The notes under the pieces: model-generated | Database searches by the model: none | Seen by the model: only the letters and a program-made list of their open reading frames with translations | Told to the model about the DNA's origin: nothing | NCBI GenBank assembly: GCA_965209045.1 | Contig: CBDBPW010000003.1 | Span: forward strand, 1,798,001-1,862,000 | Length of the DNA: 64,000 nt | Direction: 5' to 3' | Source: JAJEFO01 sp965209045 | GTDB lineage: Bacteria; Pseudomonadota; Alphaproteobacteria; Rhodobacterales; Rhodobacteraceae | Shown here: one piece after another, positions 36,369 through 45,035 of the stretch | How the letters are laid out: every line of letters begins with the position of its first letter | Numbering within the stretch: the stretch's first letter is position 1 | Position numbers and translations under genes: made by a program

Positions 36369-37295
36369 TCAGGTTAAGGGCCCGGCATTTCCACCAGACC
36401 TGAAGTGATCTTCCAGGAAGCGCACGAAAATCCTGCTCGTGTTGTCAAGTTCGCGCGCAGACCTGCTGAGTATGCCAATGCTTCGCCGCGGCGTGCGCAC
36501 CTGAATGGGGACGGCCTGGATGCCGAACTGGCTGCCAATTTCGGCCACCGTGGTCTCCGGAAGCACCGTCAGGCAGTCCGAACCTTCCAGGAAGCACAGA
36601 ACGCTGGCCAGCGACCCTCCTTCGAACACCACATCAGCTTCCTGCATTTCGAGTTCCGAAAGCACCATCTCCATGTCGGCGGCAAGCGGGCTGCCTTGCG
36701 GTGGCACGATCCATCCATAGTCAAGAAGCGCCAGCGGTCGCGGATAGGCAAGTTTCAGAATCGGGTGCCCTTCCCGGCACGCGACGACGTTATGCGCCTC
36801 GATGAGCGGCGCAAAGGCAAGATCCTCCTCGATTTCGCCCACGCCTCGTGGGAAAAGCGCGAGATCTGCCCGCCCATGGCGAACGGCGTCCTTCAACTCG
36901 CCGCCATAGCCATACGAGACCGAGAAGGACACGCCTCCATAGCGGTCCCGGAACCTTGGCAAGAGTCGCGAAATGACTCCGTCGGTGAAGAACGGCGGTC
37001 CGGCGATGCGCAACATGCCCTTCGTGCCGGATCGGAATTCCTGAACCTCGCGGCCGGCAAGTTCCTGGGCGCGCAGGATCGAGGCACCTTGCATCGCAAG
37101 CGACGCGCCAAGCTTCGTCAACGACCATGGCCTTGCGGAGCGGTCGAAGATGGGTGCATCAAGGCGAATCTCGAGATCGGACACCAGCCGGGAAAGGGCC
37201 GGCTGCGACGTGCCAAGTGCGAGGGCCGCACGAGACAGTCCCCGTTCGCGACGAATGACCTCGATTGTCGCAAGGTGCTTGGCGTCCAGTTTCAT
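36369..37295 (-). CDS. LysR-family transcriptional regulator of the hydroxyquinol operon
   Basis: 308 residues. The N-terminal winged helix-turn-helix is standard (LSRAALALGTSQPALSRLVSDLEIRL, LFDRS-like IFDRSARPWSLTKLG), followed by a two-lobed effector domain starting at GMLRIAGPPFF. It is divergent from the maleylacetate reductase gene with 87 bases between the starts, the classical arrangement for a LysR activator of an aromatic degradation operon. A 17-base inverted repeat covers its own start codon, which suggests autoregulation. The inducer is probably the aromatic substrate or a ring-cleavage product (inference). Confidence 0.88.
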   Translation of the reverse strand: MKLDAKHLATIEVIRRERGLSRAALALGTSQPALSRLVSDLEIRLDAPIFDRSARPWSLTKLGASLAMQGASILRAQELAGREVQEFRSGTKGMLRIAGPPFFTDGVISRLLPRFRDRYGGVSFSVSYGYGGELKDAVRHGRADLALFPRGVGEIEEDLAFAPLIEAHNVVACREGHPILKLAYPRPLALLDYGWIVPPQGSPLAADMEMVLSELEMQEADVVFEGGSLASVLCFLEGSDCLTVLPETTVAEIGSQFGIQAVPIQVRTPRRSIGILSRSARELDNTSRIFVRFLEDHFRSGGNAGPLT

Positions 37296-37309
37296 ATCGG
37301 GATGATATG
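37293..37309. promoter_or_regulatory. Candidate LysR operator in the divergent promoter
   Basis: CATATC GGGAT GATATG is a perfect 6-base inverted repeat with a 5-base spacer and includes the T-N11-A pattern of LysR sites. It overlaps the regulator's start codon and lies about 75 bases before the maleylacetate reductase start. The region downstream is AT-rich, as expected for a promoter. Confidence 0.5.
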
Positions 37310-37382
37310 ATAAGTGACAAAAAGAATACTACCAAATCAATTCCGGCTAGGTATCTTTCACGTCGGGGGACAGAACTTGGAC

Positions 37383-38444
37383 ATGCTACAGTTCGATTTG
37401 ACCGGCAGCCCGGCGCGCATCGTCTTTGGGCGTGGTGCGCTCAGCAGGACCAGCGACGCACTGGACTGGCTCGACGCCCGGCGCGCGCTGGTTCTGTCCA
37501 CGGACGCACAGAAGGAACCTGCCGAGGCACTGGCCTGCAAGCTCGGCAAGAGGTGCCTTGGAGTCTATGCGAAGGCAACGATGCATACGCCCGTCTCCGT
37601 CACCGAGGCCGCGATGGGCGTCATCGAGGAGCAGCGCGTTGATTGCCTGATCTCCTTTGGCGGCGGGTCCACGATCGGGCTGGGAAAGGCCATCGCCTAT
37701 CGCACCGACCTCCCCCAAGTCGCCGTTCCGACGACCTACGCGGGTTCCGAAGTCACCCCTATCCTTGGCCAGACCGAGGATGGCAGGAAGACGACGCTTC
37801 GAAGTGAACGCGTCCGTCCTGAAATCGTGCTGTACGATCCAGATCTGACTGGCACGCTTCCACTGTCTATGAGCGTGACCAGCGGCATCAACGCGATCGC
37901 CCACGGCGTCGAGGCGCTTTACGCACAGGATCGCAACCCGGTCTCGACCATGATGGCGGCTGAAGGAGTCCGCGCCCTCTGCGAGGCACTGCCCGCCATC
38001 TCCGGCGGCAATGGGGACGGCGAAGCACGGGATCGTGCGCTCTATGGCTCGTGGCTGTGCGGCTCGGTGCTCGGACAGGTGGGAATGGCCTTGCATCACA
38101 AGCTGTGCCACACGGTCGGAGGCGCATTCGACCTGCCTCACGCGGAAACCCATACGGTCATCCTTCCACATGCCACGGCCTTCAATGCAGCCGTGGCAGG
38201 CGACCTTCTCGAACCGGTCTCGAACGCATTGAACGGAACCGCGCCCGGCTCGGGACTCTTCGGGCTTGCCGAGAGATTGGGCGCGCCGACAGCGCTAAGG
38301 GATCTCGGAATGCCGGAATCCGGAATTGCCCATGCAGCTGAACTCGCAATGTCCAATCCCTACTGGAATCCCAGGCCCCTGGACAGGGATGCAATCGAGG
38401 CGCTCATCCGCGCCGCGTACGAAGGTGAGCCGCCACGCGGTTGA
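37383..38444 (+). CDS. Maleylacetate reductase
   Basis: 353 residues of the iron-containing alcohol dehydrogenase fold, in the maleylacetate reductase branch. Signatures are LISFGGGSTIGLGKAIAYR for NAD(P) binding, PTTYAGSEVTPILGQTE, and HHKLCHTVGGAFDLPHAETH with the catalytic-site histidines. It reduces maleylacetate to 3-oxoadipate, the step after hydroxyquinol ring cleavage. I chose the ATG at 37383 because the family starts there (MLQFDLTGSPARIVFG); the longer frame is not conserved. First gene of the operon that runs to the flotillin gene at 48653. The dioxygenase that makes its substrate is encoded at 45035-46957. Confidence 0.92.
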   Translation: MLQFDLTGSPARIVFGRGALSRTSDALDWLDARRALVLSTDAQKEPAEALACKLGKRCLGVYAKATMHTPVSVTEAAMGVIEEQRVDCLISFGGGSTIGLGKAIAYRTDLPQVAVPTTYAGSEVTPILGQTEDGRKTTLRSERVRPEIVLYDPDLTGTLPLSMSVTSGINAIAHGVEALYAQDRNPVSTMMAAEGVRALCEALPAISGGNGDGEARDRALYGSWLCGSVLGQVGMALHHKLCHTVGGAFDLPHAETHTVILPHATAFNAAVAGDLLEPVSNALNGTAPGSGLFGLAERLGAPTALRDLGMPESGIAHAAELAMSNPYWNPRPLDRDAIEALIRAAYEGEPPRG

Positions 38445-38498
38445 CCAATCACGAAAAACCCTGCACCTCAAAATGCGCAGGGAGAAAGGGAGCAAGAA

Positions 38499-39809
38499 AT
38501 GAAGAACTTCTCGAACGCACGCCGGCAATTCCTCAAGACATCCGCCGCCGCTGGAGCCATGGCAGCCGCCGGACTTTGCGCGCCAGCCGCGCTCGCGCAG
38601 GCCCGGACCGTGAAGATCGGCTACGTGACGCCTCAGACCGGTCCGCTCGCGGCCTTTGCCGAGGTCGACCAGTTCACCATAGACGGGTTCCTGCAATCCG
38701 TCTCTGGCGGCATCAAGTCAGGTGGCAGGACCTTCGATGTCGAGATCGTGGTGAAGGACAGCCAGTCCAACCCGAACCGTGCCGCCGAAGTGGCGAAGGA
38801 GCTGATCGTCGATGACGAGATCGACATCATGATTGTCGCCCACACCCCGGAAACGACAAACCCGGTGACAACGATTTGCGAGATCGAGGAGATCCCCTGC
38901 GTCTCCAGCGTTGCGCCATGGCAACCGTGGTTCATCGGTCGCCAAGGCAATCCAGGCGATCCGGCGACGTGGAAACCCTTCGACTACACGCACCACTTCT
39001 TCTGGGGGCTGGAAGACATCATCGCCGTCTTCCTGAACATGTGGAACCAGCTTGACACCAACCGCAGCGTCGGCGGGCTGTTTCCGAACGATGCCGACGG
39101 CAATGCGTGGGGCGATCCCAATCTCGGCATGCCGCCTGCATTTGCCGCAGCCCGGTTCGACCTGACCGACCCCGGCCGCTACGAGAACCTGCAGGACGAC
39201 TTCTCGGCCCAGATATCGGCCTTCAAGGACGCCAGCTGCGAAATCCTCACCGGCGTCGTCCTGCCGCCCGACTTCGCGACATTCTGGACTCAGGCGGCGC
39301 AGCAGGGGTACCGTCCCAAGGCCGCAACCGTCGGCAAGGCGATCCTGTTTCCTTCGGCCGTGAATGCGATCGGCGATGCCGCCCAGAACCTTTCGTCGGA
39401 GATATGGTGGTCAAACGTCCACCCGTTCAGTTCGTCGTTGACCGGCCAGTCGGCGGCGGATGTCTGCGATGCCTACGAAAGCCAGACCGGCAAGCAGTGG
39501 ACCCAGCCGCTCGGCTTCGTGCATGCGCTCTTCGAGGTGGTTACCGACGTCCTGAAGCGGATCGACAGCGTCAACGACGTCGAGGAAGTGTCCGCAGCGG
39601 TCGCCGCGACGGACCTGCAGACCATCGTTGGTCCCATCAAGTGGGATGGCGCGAACCTGCCGCCTTTCGCGCAGAAGAACGTCTCCAAGACGCCTCTCGT
39701 GGGAGGGCAGTGGCGGAAATCGGACGACGGCCTGTTCCGCATCACGATCGTCGACAACCAGACTTATCCAGGCATTCCCGTGAGCGGCGAAATGCAGCCC
39801 ATCGGTTGA
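38499..39809 (+). CDS. Substrate-binding protein of a branched-chain/aromatic-type ABC importer
   Basis: 436 residues with a twin-arginine-like leader (ARRQFLKTSAAAGAMAAAG) ending ALAQA, so it is exported to the periplasm. The mature part belongs to the LivJ-like type I binding proteins (VKIGYVTPQTGPLAAFAEVD, VDDEIDIMIVAHTPETTNPV). This family binds amino acids but also amides, urea and aromatic acids. Given the operon, an aromatic or haloaromatic ligand is likely. AAAGGGAG precedes the ATG and it starts 54 bases after the reductase. The ATPases and permeases follow. Confidence 0.88.
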   Translation: MKNFSNARRQFLKTSAAAGAMAAAGLCAPAALAQARTVKIGYVTPQTGPLAAFAEVDQFTIDGFLQSVSGGIKSGGRTFDVEIVVKDSQSNPNRAAEVAKELIVDDEIDIMIVAHTPETTNPVTTICEIEEIPCVSSVAPWQPWFIGRQGNPGDPATWKPFDYTHHFFWGLEDIIAVFLNMWNQLDTNRSVGGLFPNDADGNAWGDPNLGMPPAFAAARFDLTDPGRYENLQDDFSAQISAFKDASCEILTGVVLPPDFATFWTQAAQQGYRPKAATVGKAILFPSAVNAIGDAAQNLSSEIWWSNVHPFSSSLTGQSAADVCDAYESQTGKQWTQPLGFVHALFEVVTDVLKRIDSVNDVEEVSAAVAATDLQTIVGPIKWDGANLPPFAQKNVSKTPLVGGQWRKSDDGLFRITIVDNQTYPGIPVSGEMQPIG

Positions 39810-39859
39810 GCGGACGGGCGGGCCGGTCTTCGCCGGCCCGCCCGGCAAGGACGGGATCG

Positions 39860-40576
39860 GTGCTGCTGGAAATCCGCAATCTTCGCCGCTCGTTCGGTGC
39901 CGTCGTGGTTGCCGACGACATTTCCCTGGACGTTGCCGAGGGCGAGGCCCTGGGCATTGTCGGCCCCAACGGCGCAGGCAAGTCGTCGCTGTTCAACCTG
40001 ATCACCGGTCAATTGAAACCGGACGGCGGAAACATCCTTCTCGACGGCGCCGACATCACGAATGCGCCGGTGCGTCAGAGGGTGCATGACGGCATTGGAA
40101 GGAGTTTCCAGATTCCGCAGCCGTTCGAGCACATGACGACCTTTGAGAACGTCTCGGTCGCGGCATGCTTCGGTGCAGGCGGATCGGAGGCGGAGGAACA
40201 GGATCACGTGATCGACGTCCTGCACCGGACTGGCCTGCTGCCAAAGGCGAACATGCCTGCCGGCAGCCTGTCGCTCCTTGAGCGCAAGCGCCTGGAAATG
40301 GCGCGGGCGCTCGCCACGAAGCCGCGCCTTCTCCTGCTCGACGAGATTGCGGGCGGGCTGACCGAAGCCGAGTGCCAGTCGCTCATTGCAACCATCCAGG
40401 AAATCAATGCGGGCGGCACGACCATCGTGTGGATCGAGCACGTCACGCACGCGCTTCTTGCCGTGGTGTCCCGCCTGATCGCGATCGACTTCGGCAACAT
40501 CATCGGCGAGGGCAACCCGCAGGCCGTCATGGAGTCCGAGGCGGTCCGGCAGATCTACCTGGGAATGGAAGCATGA
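39860..40576 (+). CDS. livG: ABC transporter ATP-binding protein, LivG type
   Basis: 238 residues from a GTG at 39860 with AAGGA eight bases upstream. The frame is open for 250 codons further upstream, but that part is a shadow of the binding-protein gene. Walker A is VGPNGAGKSSLFN, the signature region is LSLLERKRLEMARALA (a variant of LSGGQ, as in LivG), and Walker B LLLLDEIAGGL. The product couples ATP hydrolysis to import through LivH and LivM. The stop overlaps the start of the next gene as ATGA. Confidence 0.9.
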   Translation: MLLEIRNLRRSFGAVVVADDISLDVAEGEALGIVGPNGAGKSSLFNLITGQLKPDGGNILLDGADITNAPVRQRVHDGIGRSFQIPQPFEHMTTFENVSVAACFGAGGSEAEEQDHVIDVLHRTGLLPKANMPAGSLSLLERKRLEMARALATKPRLLLLDEIAGGLTEAECQSLIATIQEINAGGTTIVWIEHVTHALLAVVSRLIAIDFGNIIGEGNPQAVMESEAVRQIYLGMEA

Positions 40577-41274
40577 CCTTGCTGGCCACCCATGACCTGA
40601 CGGCGTACTACGGCGACTTCCAGGCTCTCTACGGCATCAACGCGCATGTCGATGAAGGCGAAACCATCGCCATCGTCGGCGCGAACGGCGCAGGCAAGTC
40701 CACCCTGCTGGCAGCGATCACCGGCCGTCGCAAGGCGCCGCCACCCATGATCGAATTCGACGGCAGGCCCATTGGCGGGATGCGCCCCGCAGAGATCATG
40801 GCGCTTGGGATCGCGCTGGTGCCGGAGGGGCGGCAACTCTTCCAGTCGCTTTCGGTCGAGGAGAATCTCCTGGTCGGCAACTACGGCAGAAAGGTGCGGG
40901 GACCCTGGACCTTGGAAAGGGTCTATTCCCTGTTTCCGATCCTCAAGGAGCGCCGAAACCAGGATTCAAGCTCGCTCTCGGGCGGGCAGCAGCAGATGGT
41001 GGCGCTCGGGCGCGCACTCATGTCGAATCCGCGCCTGCTGCTGTGCGACGAGATCAGTCTCGGCCTCGCGCCCGCTGTCATCAAGGACATCTACAAGGCG
41101 ATAGCGGACATTCGTGCCGAGGGCGCAAGCGTTGTCATCGTGGAGCAGAACATCACCCAGGCCCTCGCGGTCTCCGACCGCATTCTCTGCCTTCTCGAGG
41201 GCCGGGTCACGCTTTCGGGACGGCCGGGCGAGCTGACCCGTGACCAGATCGGCATGGCATATTTCGGGGGCTAG
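40573..41274 (+). CDS. livF: ABC transporter ATP-binding protein, LivF type
   Basis: 233 residues. Walker A IVGANGAGKSTLLAAITG, Q-loop VPEGRQLFQSLSVEENLLVG, signature LSGGQQQMVALGRALM and Walker B LLLCDEISLGLAP are all intact. It is the second ATPase of the importer. The ATG overlaps the LivG stop, and the LivH start is three bases after its own stop, so translation is coupled along the transport block. Confidence 0.92.
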   Translation: MTLLATHDLTAYYGDFQALYGINAHVDEGETIAIVGANGAGKSTLLAAITGRRKAPPPMIEFDGRPIGGMRPAEIMALGIALVPEGRQLFQSLSVEENLLVGNYGRKVRGPWTLERVYSLFPILKERRNQDSSSLSGGQQQMVALGRALMSNPRLLLCDEISLGLAPAVIKDIYKAIADIRAEGASVVIVEQNITQALAVSDRILCLLEGRVTLSGRPGELTRDQIGMAYFGG

Positions 41275-41277
41275 AAA

Positions 41278-42144
41278 ATGTTCGTTCTCGACACGTTGAT
41301 CCAGGGCATCCTGCTGGGCGGGCTGTATGCGCTCTTCGCCACCGGCCTGAGCCTGATCTTCGGCATCATGCGCCTCGTGAACCTCGCCCACGGCGACTTC
41401 ATGATCGTCGGCGCCTTCGCCGTGCTGGTGCTTGTCGAAGCATTGGGACTGCCGATCCTTTTCGCCGCGGCCTTGGCCGGCATTGCCATGTTCGTCCTCG
41501 GATACGCCCTGCAGCGGCTGCTCCTGAACCGCACCCTCGGCAAGGACATCCTGCCGCCGCTTCTCGTGACCTTCGGCCTTTCGATCATCCTCCAAAACGG
41601 AATGCTGGAGACGTTCTCCGCCGACACGAGGAGGTTGAGCCTCGGCCCGCTCAGCGAGGCATCCATTCCCCTCGGCGGAGGGCTGGCGGCTGGCGTCGTG
41701 CCCGTCCTGACGTTCGCTTCCGCCGTGCTGGTCATCCTGTTCCTGAACTGGCTCTTCTACCGAACGGAAACAGGCCGGGCATTTCGCGCAACCTCCGACA
41801 ACCCGGAGATCGCCCAGCTCATGGGCATAGACAACAACCGCATCTTTTCGCTGGCCATGGCGCTCGCCCTGGTCGTCGTGGCGATCGCCGGGCTCTACCT
41901 CGGCGCCCGCGCGACATTTGATCCGCTGATCGGCCCAAGCCGCCTGATCTTCGCCTTCGAAGCCGTGATCATCGGAGGCCTGGGCAGTTTCTGGGGCACC
42001 CTGATTGGCGGCATAATCCTTGGTCTTGCGCAGACGATCGGCGCCCAGGTGTCTCCGGAGTGGCAAACCCTGTCCGGCCATGTCGTCTTCCTGGTCGTGC
42101 TCGTGCTGCGGCCACGCGGCCTGTTTCCGAGAAGCGTCGACTGA
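41278..42144 (+). CDS. livH: ABC transporter permease, LivH type
   Basis: 288 residues, about eight membrane helices. Typical LivH features: QGILLGGLYALFATGLSLIFGI near the N-terminus, LVNLAHGDFMIVGAF, and FRATSDNPEIAQLMGID for the ATPase-facing loop, then GGLGSFWGTLIGGIILGLAQ. It forms the transmembrane pore together with the LivM part of the next gene. The stop TGA shares its A with the next start (TGATG). Confidence 0.92.
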   Translation: MFVLDTLIQGILLGGLYALFATGLSLIFGIMRLVNLAHGDFMIVGAFAVLVLVEALGLPILFAAALAGIAMFVLGYALQRLLLNRTLGKDILPPLLVTFGLSIILQNGMLETFSADTRRLSLGPLSEASIPLGGGLAAGVVPVLTFASAVLVILFLNWLFYRTETGRAFRATSDNPEIAQLMGIDNNRIFSLAMALALVVVAIAGLYLGARATFDPLIGPSRLIFAFEAVIIGGLGSFWGTLIGGIILGLAQTIGAQVSPEWQTLSGHVVFLVVLVLRPRGLFPRSVD

Positions 42145-45035
42145 TGCCTGAGATGAGCCAGTATCAGGTCGCCAAGTCGACCCGCGCCAGCAACATCGCA
42201 ATGCTGGTGCTGGTCGTCGTGGTCGCGATACTGGTTGTTGCGCCCGCGTTTGTCTCCCGGTCACTCCTGCAGGATCTCTTCTTCGTCCTGACCATGGTTG
42301 TGCTCGCCCAGTGCTGGAACCTTCTGGCCGGATACGGCGGGCTCGTGAGCATCGGCCAGCAGGCCTATGTCGGCCTCGGGGCCTATGCAGGTTTCGGCCT
42401 CGCGATCCTGCTTGGCATGAACCCGCTTCTCGCGATTCTTGCGGCAGGCGTGATCGGCGCACTCCTGAGCGTGCCGACGGCCTACGTCGTGTTCCGCTTG
42501 CAGGGCGCATACTTTGCGATCGGCACGTGGGTCGCGGCCGAGGTCTATCGACTTCTCTTCGCGCAGTGGAAGGCGCTTGGCGGCGGCACCGGCACGTCAC
42601 TTCCCTCGGATGTGGCGCGCAGCGTCTGGGGCGTTGGCTGGGTTCGCCAGGTGTTCGACGTCAAGTCGTCCGCCGCACGCGACATCATCTCCTACTGGGT
42701 CGCCCTTCTGCTGGCTGTGATCGTGATCGGCGCCATCTACGCATTCCTGCGGACCCGCAACGGCCTTGCCCTCTCCGCCATTCGCGACAACCCGGAGGCG
42801 GCGGACAGCATCGGCGTCGACACGTCCCGCGCCAAGCTTGCAGTCTACGTATTCGCGGCGACTGGCGCAGCCCTGGCAGGTGCGCTGATCTACTTCCAGA
42901 AGGCCTCCATCACGCCCCAGAGCGCGTTTTCCGTGATCGACTGGACGGCGTTCGTCCTGTTCATTGTCGTGATTGGCGGCATTGGCACCCTCGAGGGTCC
43001 GATCATAGGTGCGCTCATCCTCTTTGCCCTCCAGAACTGGTTCGCGGACTACGGCACATGGTACCTTATGGCACTTGGCGCACTGGCGATTGCCATTATG
43101 CTCGTGGCTCCGAAAGGCATTTGGGGTTGGGTCCAGGCAAGATACGACTTTTCGATATTCCCCACGCGGCGGCGGCTGATCGGCCCTGACACGCCGGTCC
43201 CGGACTACACGCAGCCCGTTCAGGAAGTGATGGCGCCCGCGCCGGTCGGCGTGAGCGGGGCGGAACTGCCCAATGAGGTAACGACCATGTTTGACATCGA
43301 AACCGACGTGCTGATCGTAGGATCGGGACCGGCGGGCGGTGCGTCGGCAGCGCTCCTGTCCAGCTACGGCATCCCGAACATCATGATCGAGAAATACGGC
43401 TGGCTGGCAAACACGCCGCGCGCGCACATCACCAATCAGCGCACGATGGAAGTCCTGCGCGAACTCGGCATCGAGGAGGAAGCCAAGGAAAAGTCGGTTC
43501 CGCAGGAGTTGATGGGCAACAACGTGTTCTGCACTTCGCTCGCTGGCGAGGAGATCGGACGGCTGCTGACCTGGGGCAATCACCCGAGCCGCAAGGCGGA
43601 TTATGACCTGGCTTCGCCGTGCCGCATCTGCGACATCCCTCAAACCCTCCTGGAGCCGATCATTGTCGGCAAGGCGATGGAGTCCGGTACCGTAACCCGA
43701 TTCAAGACCGAGTACGTCAGCCACATGCAGGACGCAAACGGCGTCGTGGCTACCGTGCGGGATCGCGTGGCGGACCAGACCTATCGCATACGGGCCCGCT
43801 ACATGATCGGCGCGGACGGGGCGCGGTCGATCATCACGGAACAGCTTGGCCTGCCGATGGAAGGCGAAATGGGGATCGAGGGATCGATGAACATCGAGTT
43901 CACGGCCAACCTGAGCAAATACGTGACTCATCGCCCCTCCGTCCTCTACTGGATCTTCCAGCCCGGCTCGAACATCGGCGGCATCGGCGCCGGCGTGATC
44001 CGCATGGTGCGCCCGTGGAACAAGTGGCTGTCGATCTACGGGTACGACGTGAAGGACGGTCCTCCGGACCTCACCAGCCAGGAGGCGGCAGACATCGTGC
44101 GAGGCCTGATTGGCGACCAGGACGTCGACGTCACCGTCACCAAGCTCAGCTACTGGACAGTGAACAACATGGTGGCCAGCAGCTATTCCAAGGGCCGGGT
44201 CTTCTGCATGGGCGATGCGGTGCACCGCCATCCTCCAACCAACGGTCTCGGTTCCAACACCTCGATACAGGACGCCTACAACCTGTGCTGGAAGCTGAAG
44301 CTCGTGCTTGAGGGCAAGGCTGACGAAAGCCTGCTCGACACCTACAACGCGGAACGCCAGCCGGTGGGCCGCCAGATCGTTGCGCGCGCCAACAAGTCCA
44401 TTCAGGACTACGCGCCGATTTTCGAGACCCTGGGTCTCCTGCAGCCCGGCAGCCCGGACGACATAAGGCGGCGCATGGACGCCCGAAAGGAACCCACGGT
44501 CGAGGCCGACGCACGGCGAAAGGCGCTTAACAAGTACTTCAGGAAAAAGAGCTACGAGTTCAATTGCCACGGCGTGGAGATGGGACAACGCTACACGAGC
44601 CGGGCGGTCGTCCCTGACGGCACGCCCGAGCCTGAATACACGCGCGACCGGGAACTCTACTACCACGCGACGACATGGCCGGGCGCTCGCATTCCCCATG
44701 TCTGGCTCGATGTCGATCAGGAAAAGGTCTCGACCCTTGACCTGGTGGGCCGCGGGCGATTTGTTCTCCTGACCGGAGTGTCGGGTGCCGGATGGGTCGA
44801 AGCCGCCGCACGGGCGGGCGCCGAGACGGAAGTGGACGTGCGTGCGTACCAGGTCGGACCCGGCTGCGAGGTCAACGACACGTTCGGGGACTGGGCGATG
44901 CAGTCCGAGGTTGCGGACAGCGGCTGCGTTCTGGTCCGCCCGGACGGCCATGTCGGCTGGCGGGCGCAGTCGCTGAGCGCCGAGCCAACGGCGGACCTGA
45001 CCCGTATGATGCAGACCATTCTGGGGAGAGCGTGA
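42144..45035 (+). CDS. Fusion protein: LivM-type ABC permease joined to a flavin aromatic monooxygenase
   Basis: 963 residues in one uninterrupted frame. Residues 1-365 are a complete LivM permease (LAGYGGLVSIGQQAYVGLGA, SAIRDNPEAADSIGVD, FVLFIVVIGGIGTLEGP). A proline-rich linker follows to about 381. Residues 382-963 are a class A flavin monooxygenase of the phenol/2,4-dichlorophenol hydroxylase type: FAD motif VLIVGSGPAGGASAALL, SPCRICDIPQTLLEP, MIGADGARS, FCMGDAVHRHPPTNGLGSN, and a thioredoxin-like C-terminal domain. LivM has no stop codon of its own. The ATG at 43287 has GAGG eight bases upstream, so a free monooxygenase may also be made. In effect the ring hydroxylase would hang on the cytoplasmic side of its substrate's importer. 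Confidence 0.88.
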   Translation: MPEMSQYQVAKSTRASNIAMLVLVVVVAILVVAPAFVSRSLLQDLFFVLTMVVLAQCWNLLAGYGGLVSIGQQAYVGLGAYAGFGLAILLGMNPLLAILAAGVIGALLSVPTAYVVFRLQGAYFAIGTWVAAEVYRLLFAQWKALGGGTGTSLPSDVARSVWGVGWVRQVFDVKSSAARDIISYWVALLLAVIVIGAIYAFLRTRNGLALSAIRDNPEAADSIGVDTSRAKLAVYVFAATGAALAGALIYFQKASITPQSAFSVIDWTAFVLFIVVIGGIGTLEGPIIGALILFALQNWFADYGTWYLMALGALAIAIMLVAPKGIWGWVQARYDFSIFPTRRRLIGPDTPVPDYTQPVQEVMAPAPVGVSGAELPNEVTTMFDIETDVLIVGSGPAGGASAALLSSYGIPNIMIEKYGWLANTPRAHITNQRTMEVLRELGIEEEAKEKSVPQELMGNNVFCTSLAGEEIGRLLTWGNHPSRKADYDLASPCRICDIPQTLLEPIIVGKAMESGTVTRFKTEYVSHMQDANGVVATVRDRVADQTYRIRARYMIGADGARSIITEQLGLPMEGEMGIEGSMNIEFTANLSKYVTHRPSVLYWIFQPGSNIGGIGAGVIRMVRPWNKWLSIYGYDVKDGPPDLTSQEAADIVRGLIGDQDVDVTVTKLSYWTVNNMVASSYSKGRVFCMGDAVHRHPPTNGLGSNTSIQDAYNLCWKLKLVLEGKADESLLDTYNAERQPVGRQIVARANKSIQDYAPIFETLGLLQPGSPDDIRRRMDARKEPTVEADARRKALNKYFRKKSYEFNCHGVEMGQRYTSRAVVPDGTPEPEYTRDRELYYHATTWPGARIPHVWLDVDQEKVSTLDLVGRGRFVLLTGVSGAGWVEAAARAGAETEVDVRAYQVGPGCEVNDTFGDWAMQSEVADSGCVLVRPDGHVGWRAQSLSAEPTADLTRMMQTILGRA

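Noticed and set aside
39107..39859. Possible 250-residue N-terminal extension of LivG
   Set aside because: The extension lies in a shifted frame of the binding-protein gene and is not conserved; the GTG at 39860 has a good ribosome-binding site and the family start.
44792..45034. Possible 81-residue N-terminal extension of the GST-dioxygenase fusion
   Set aside because: It overlaps the end of the monooxygenase in another frame; the ATG at 45035 overlapping the upstream stop is the natural start.
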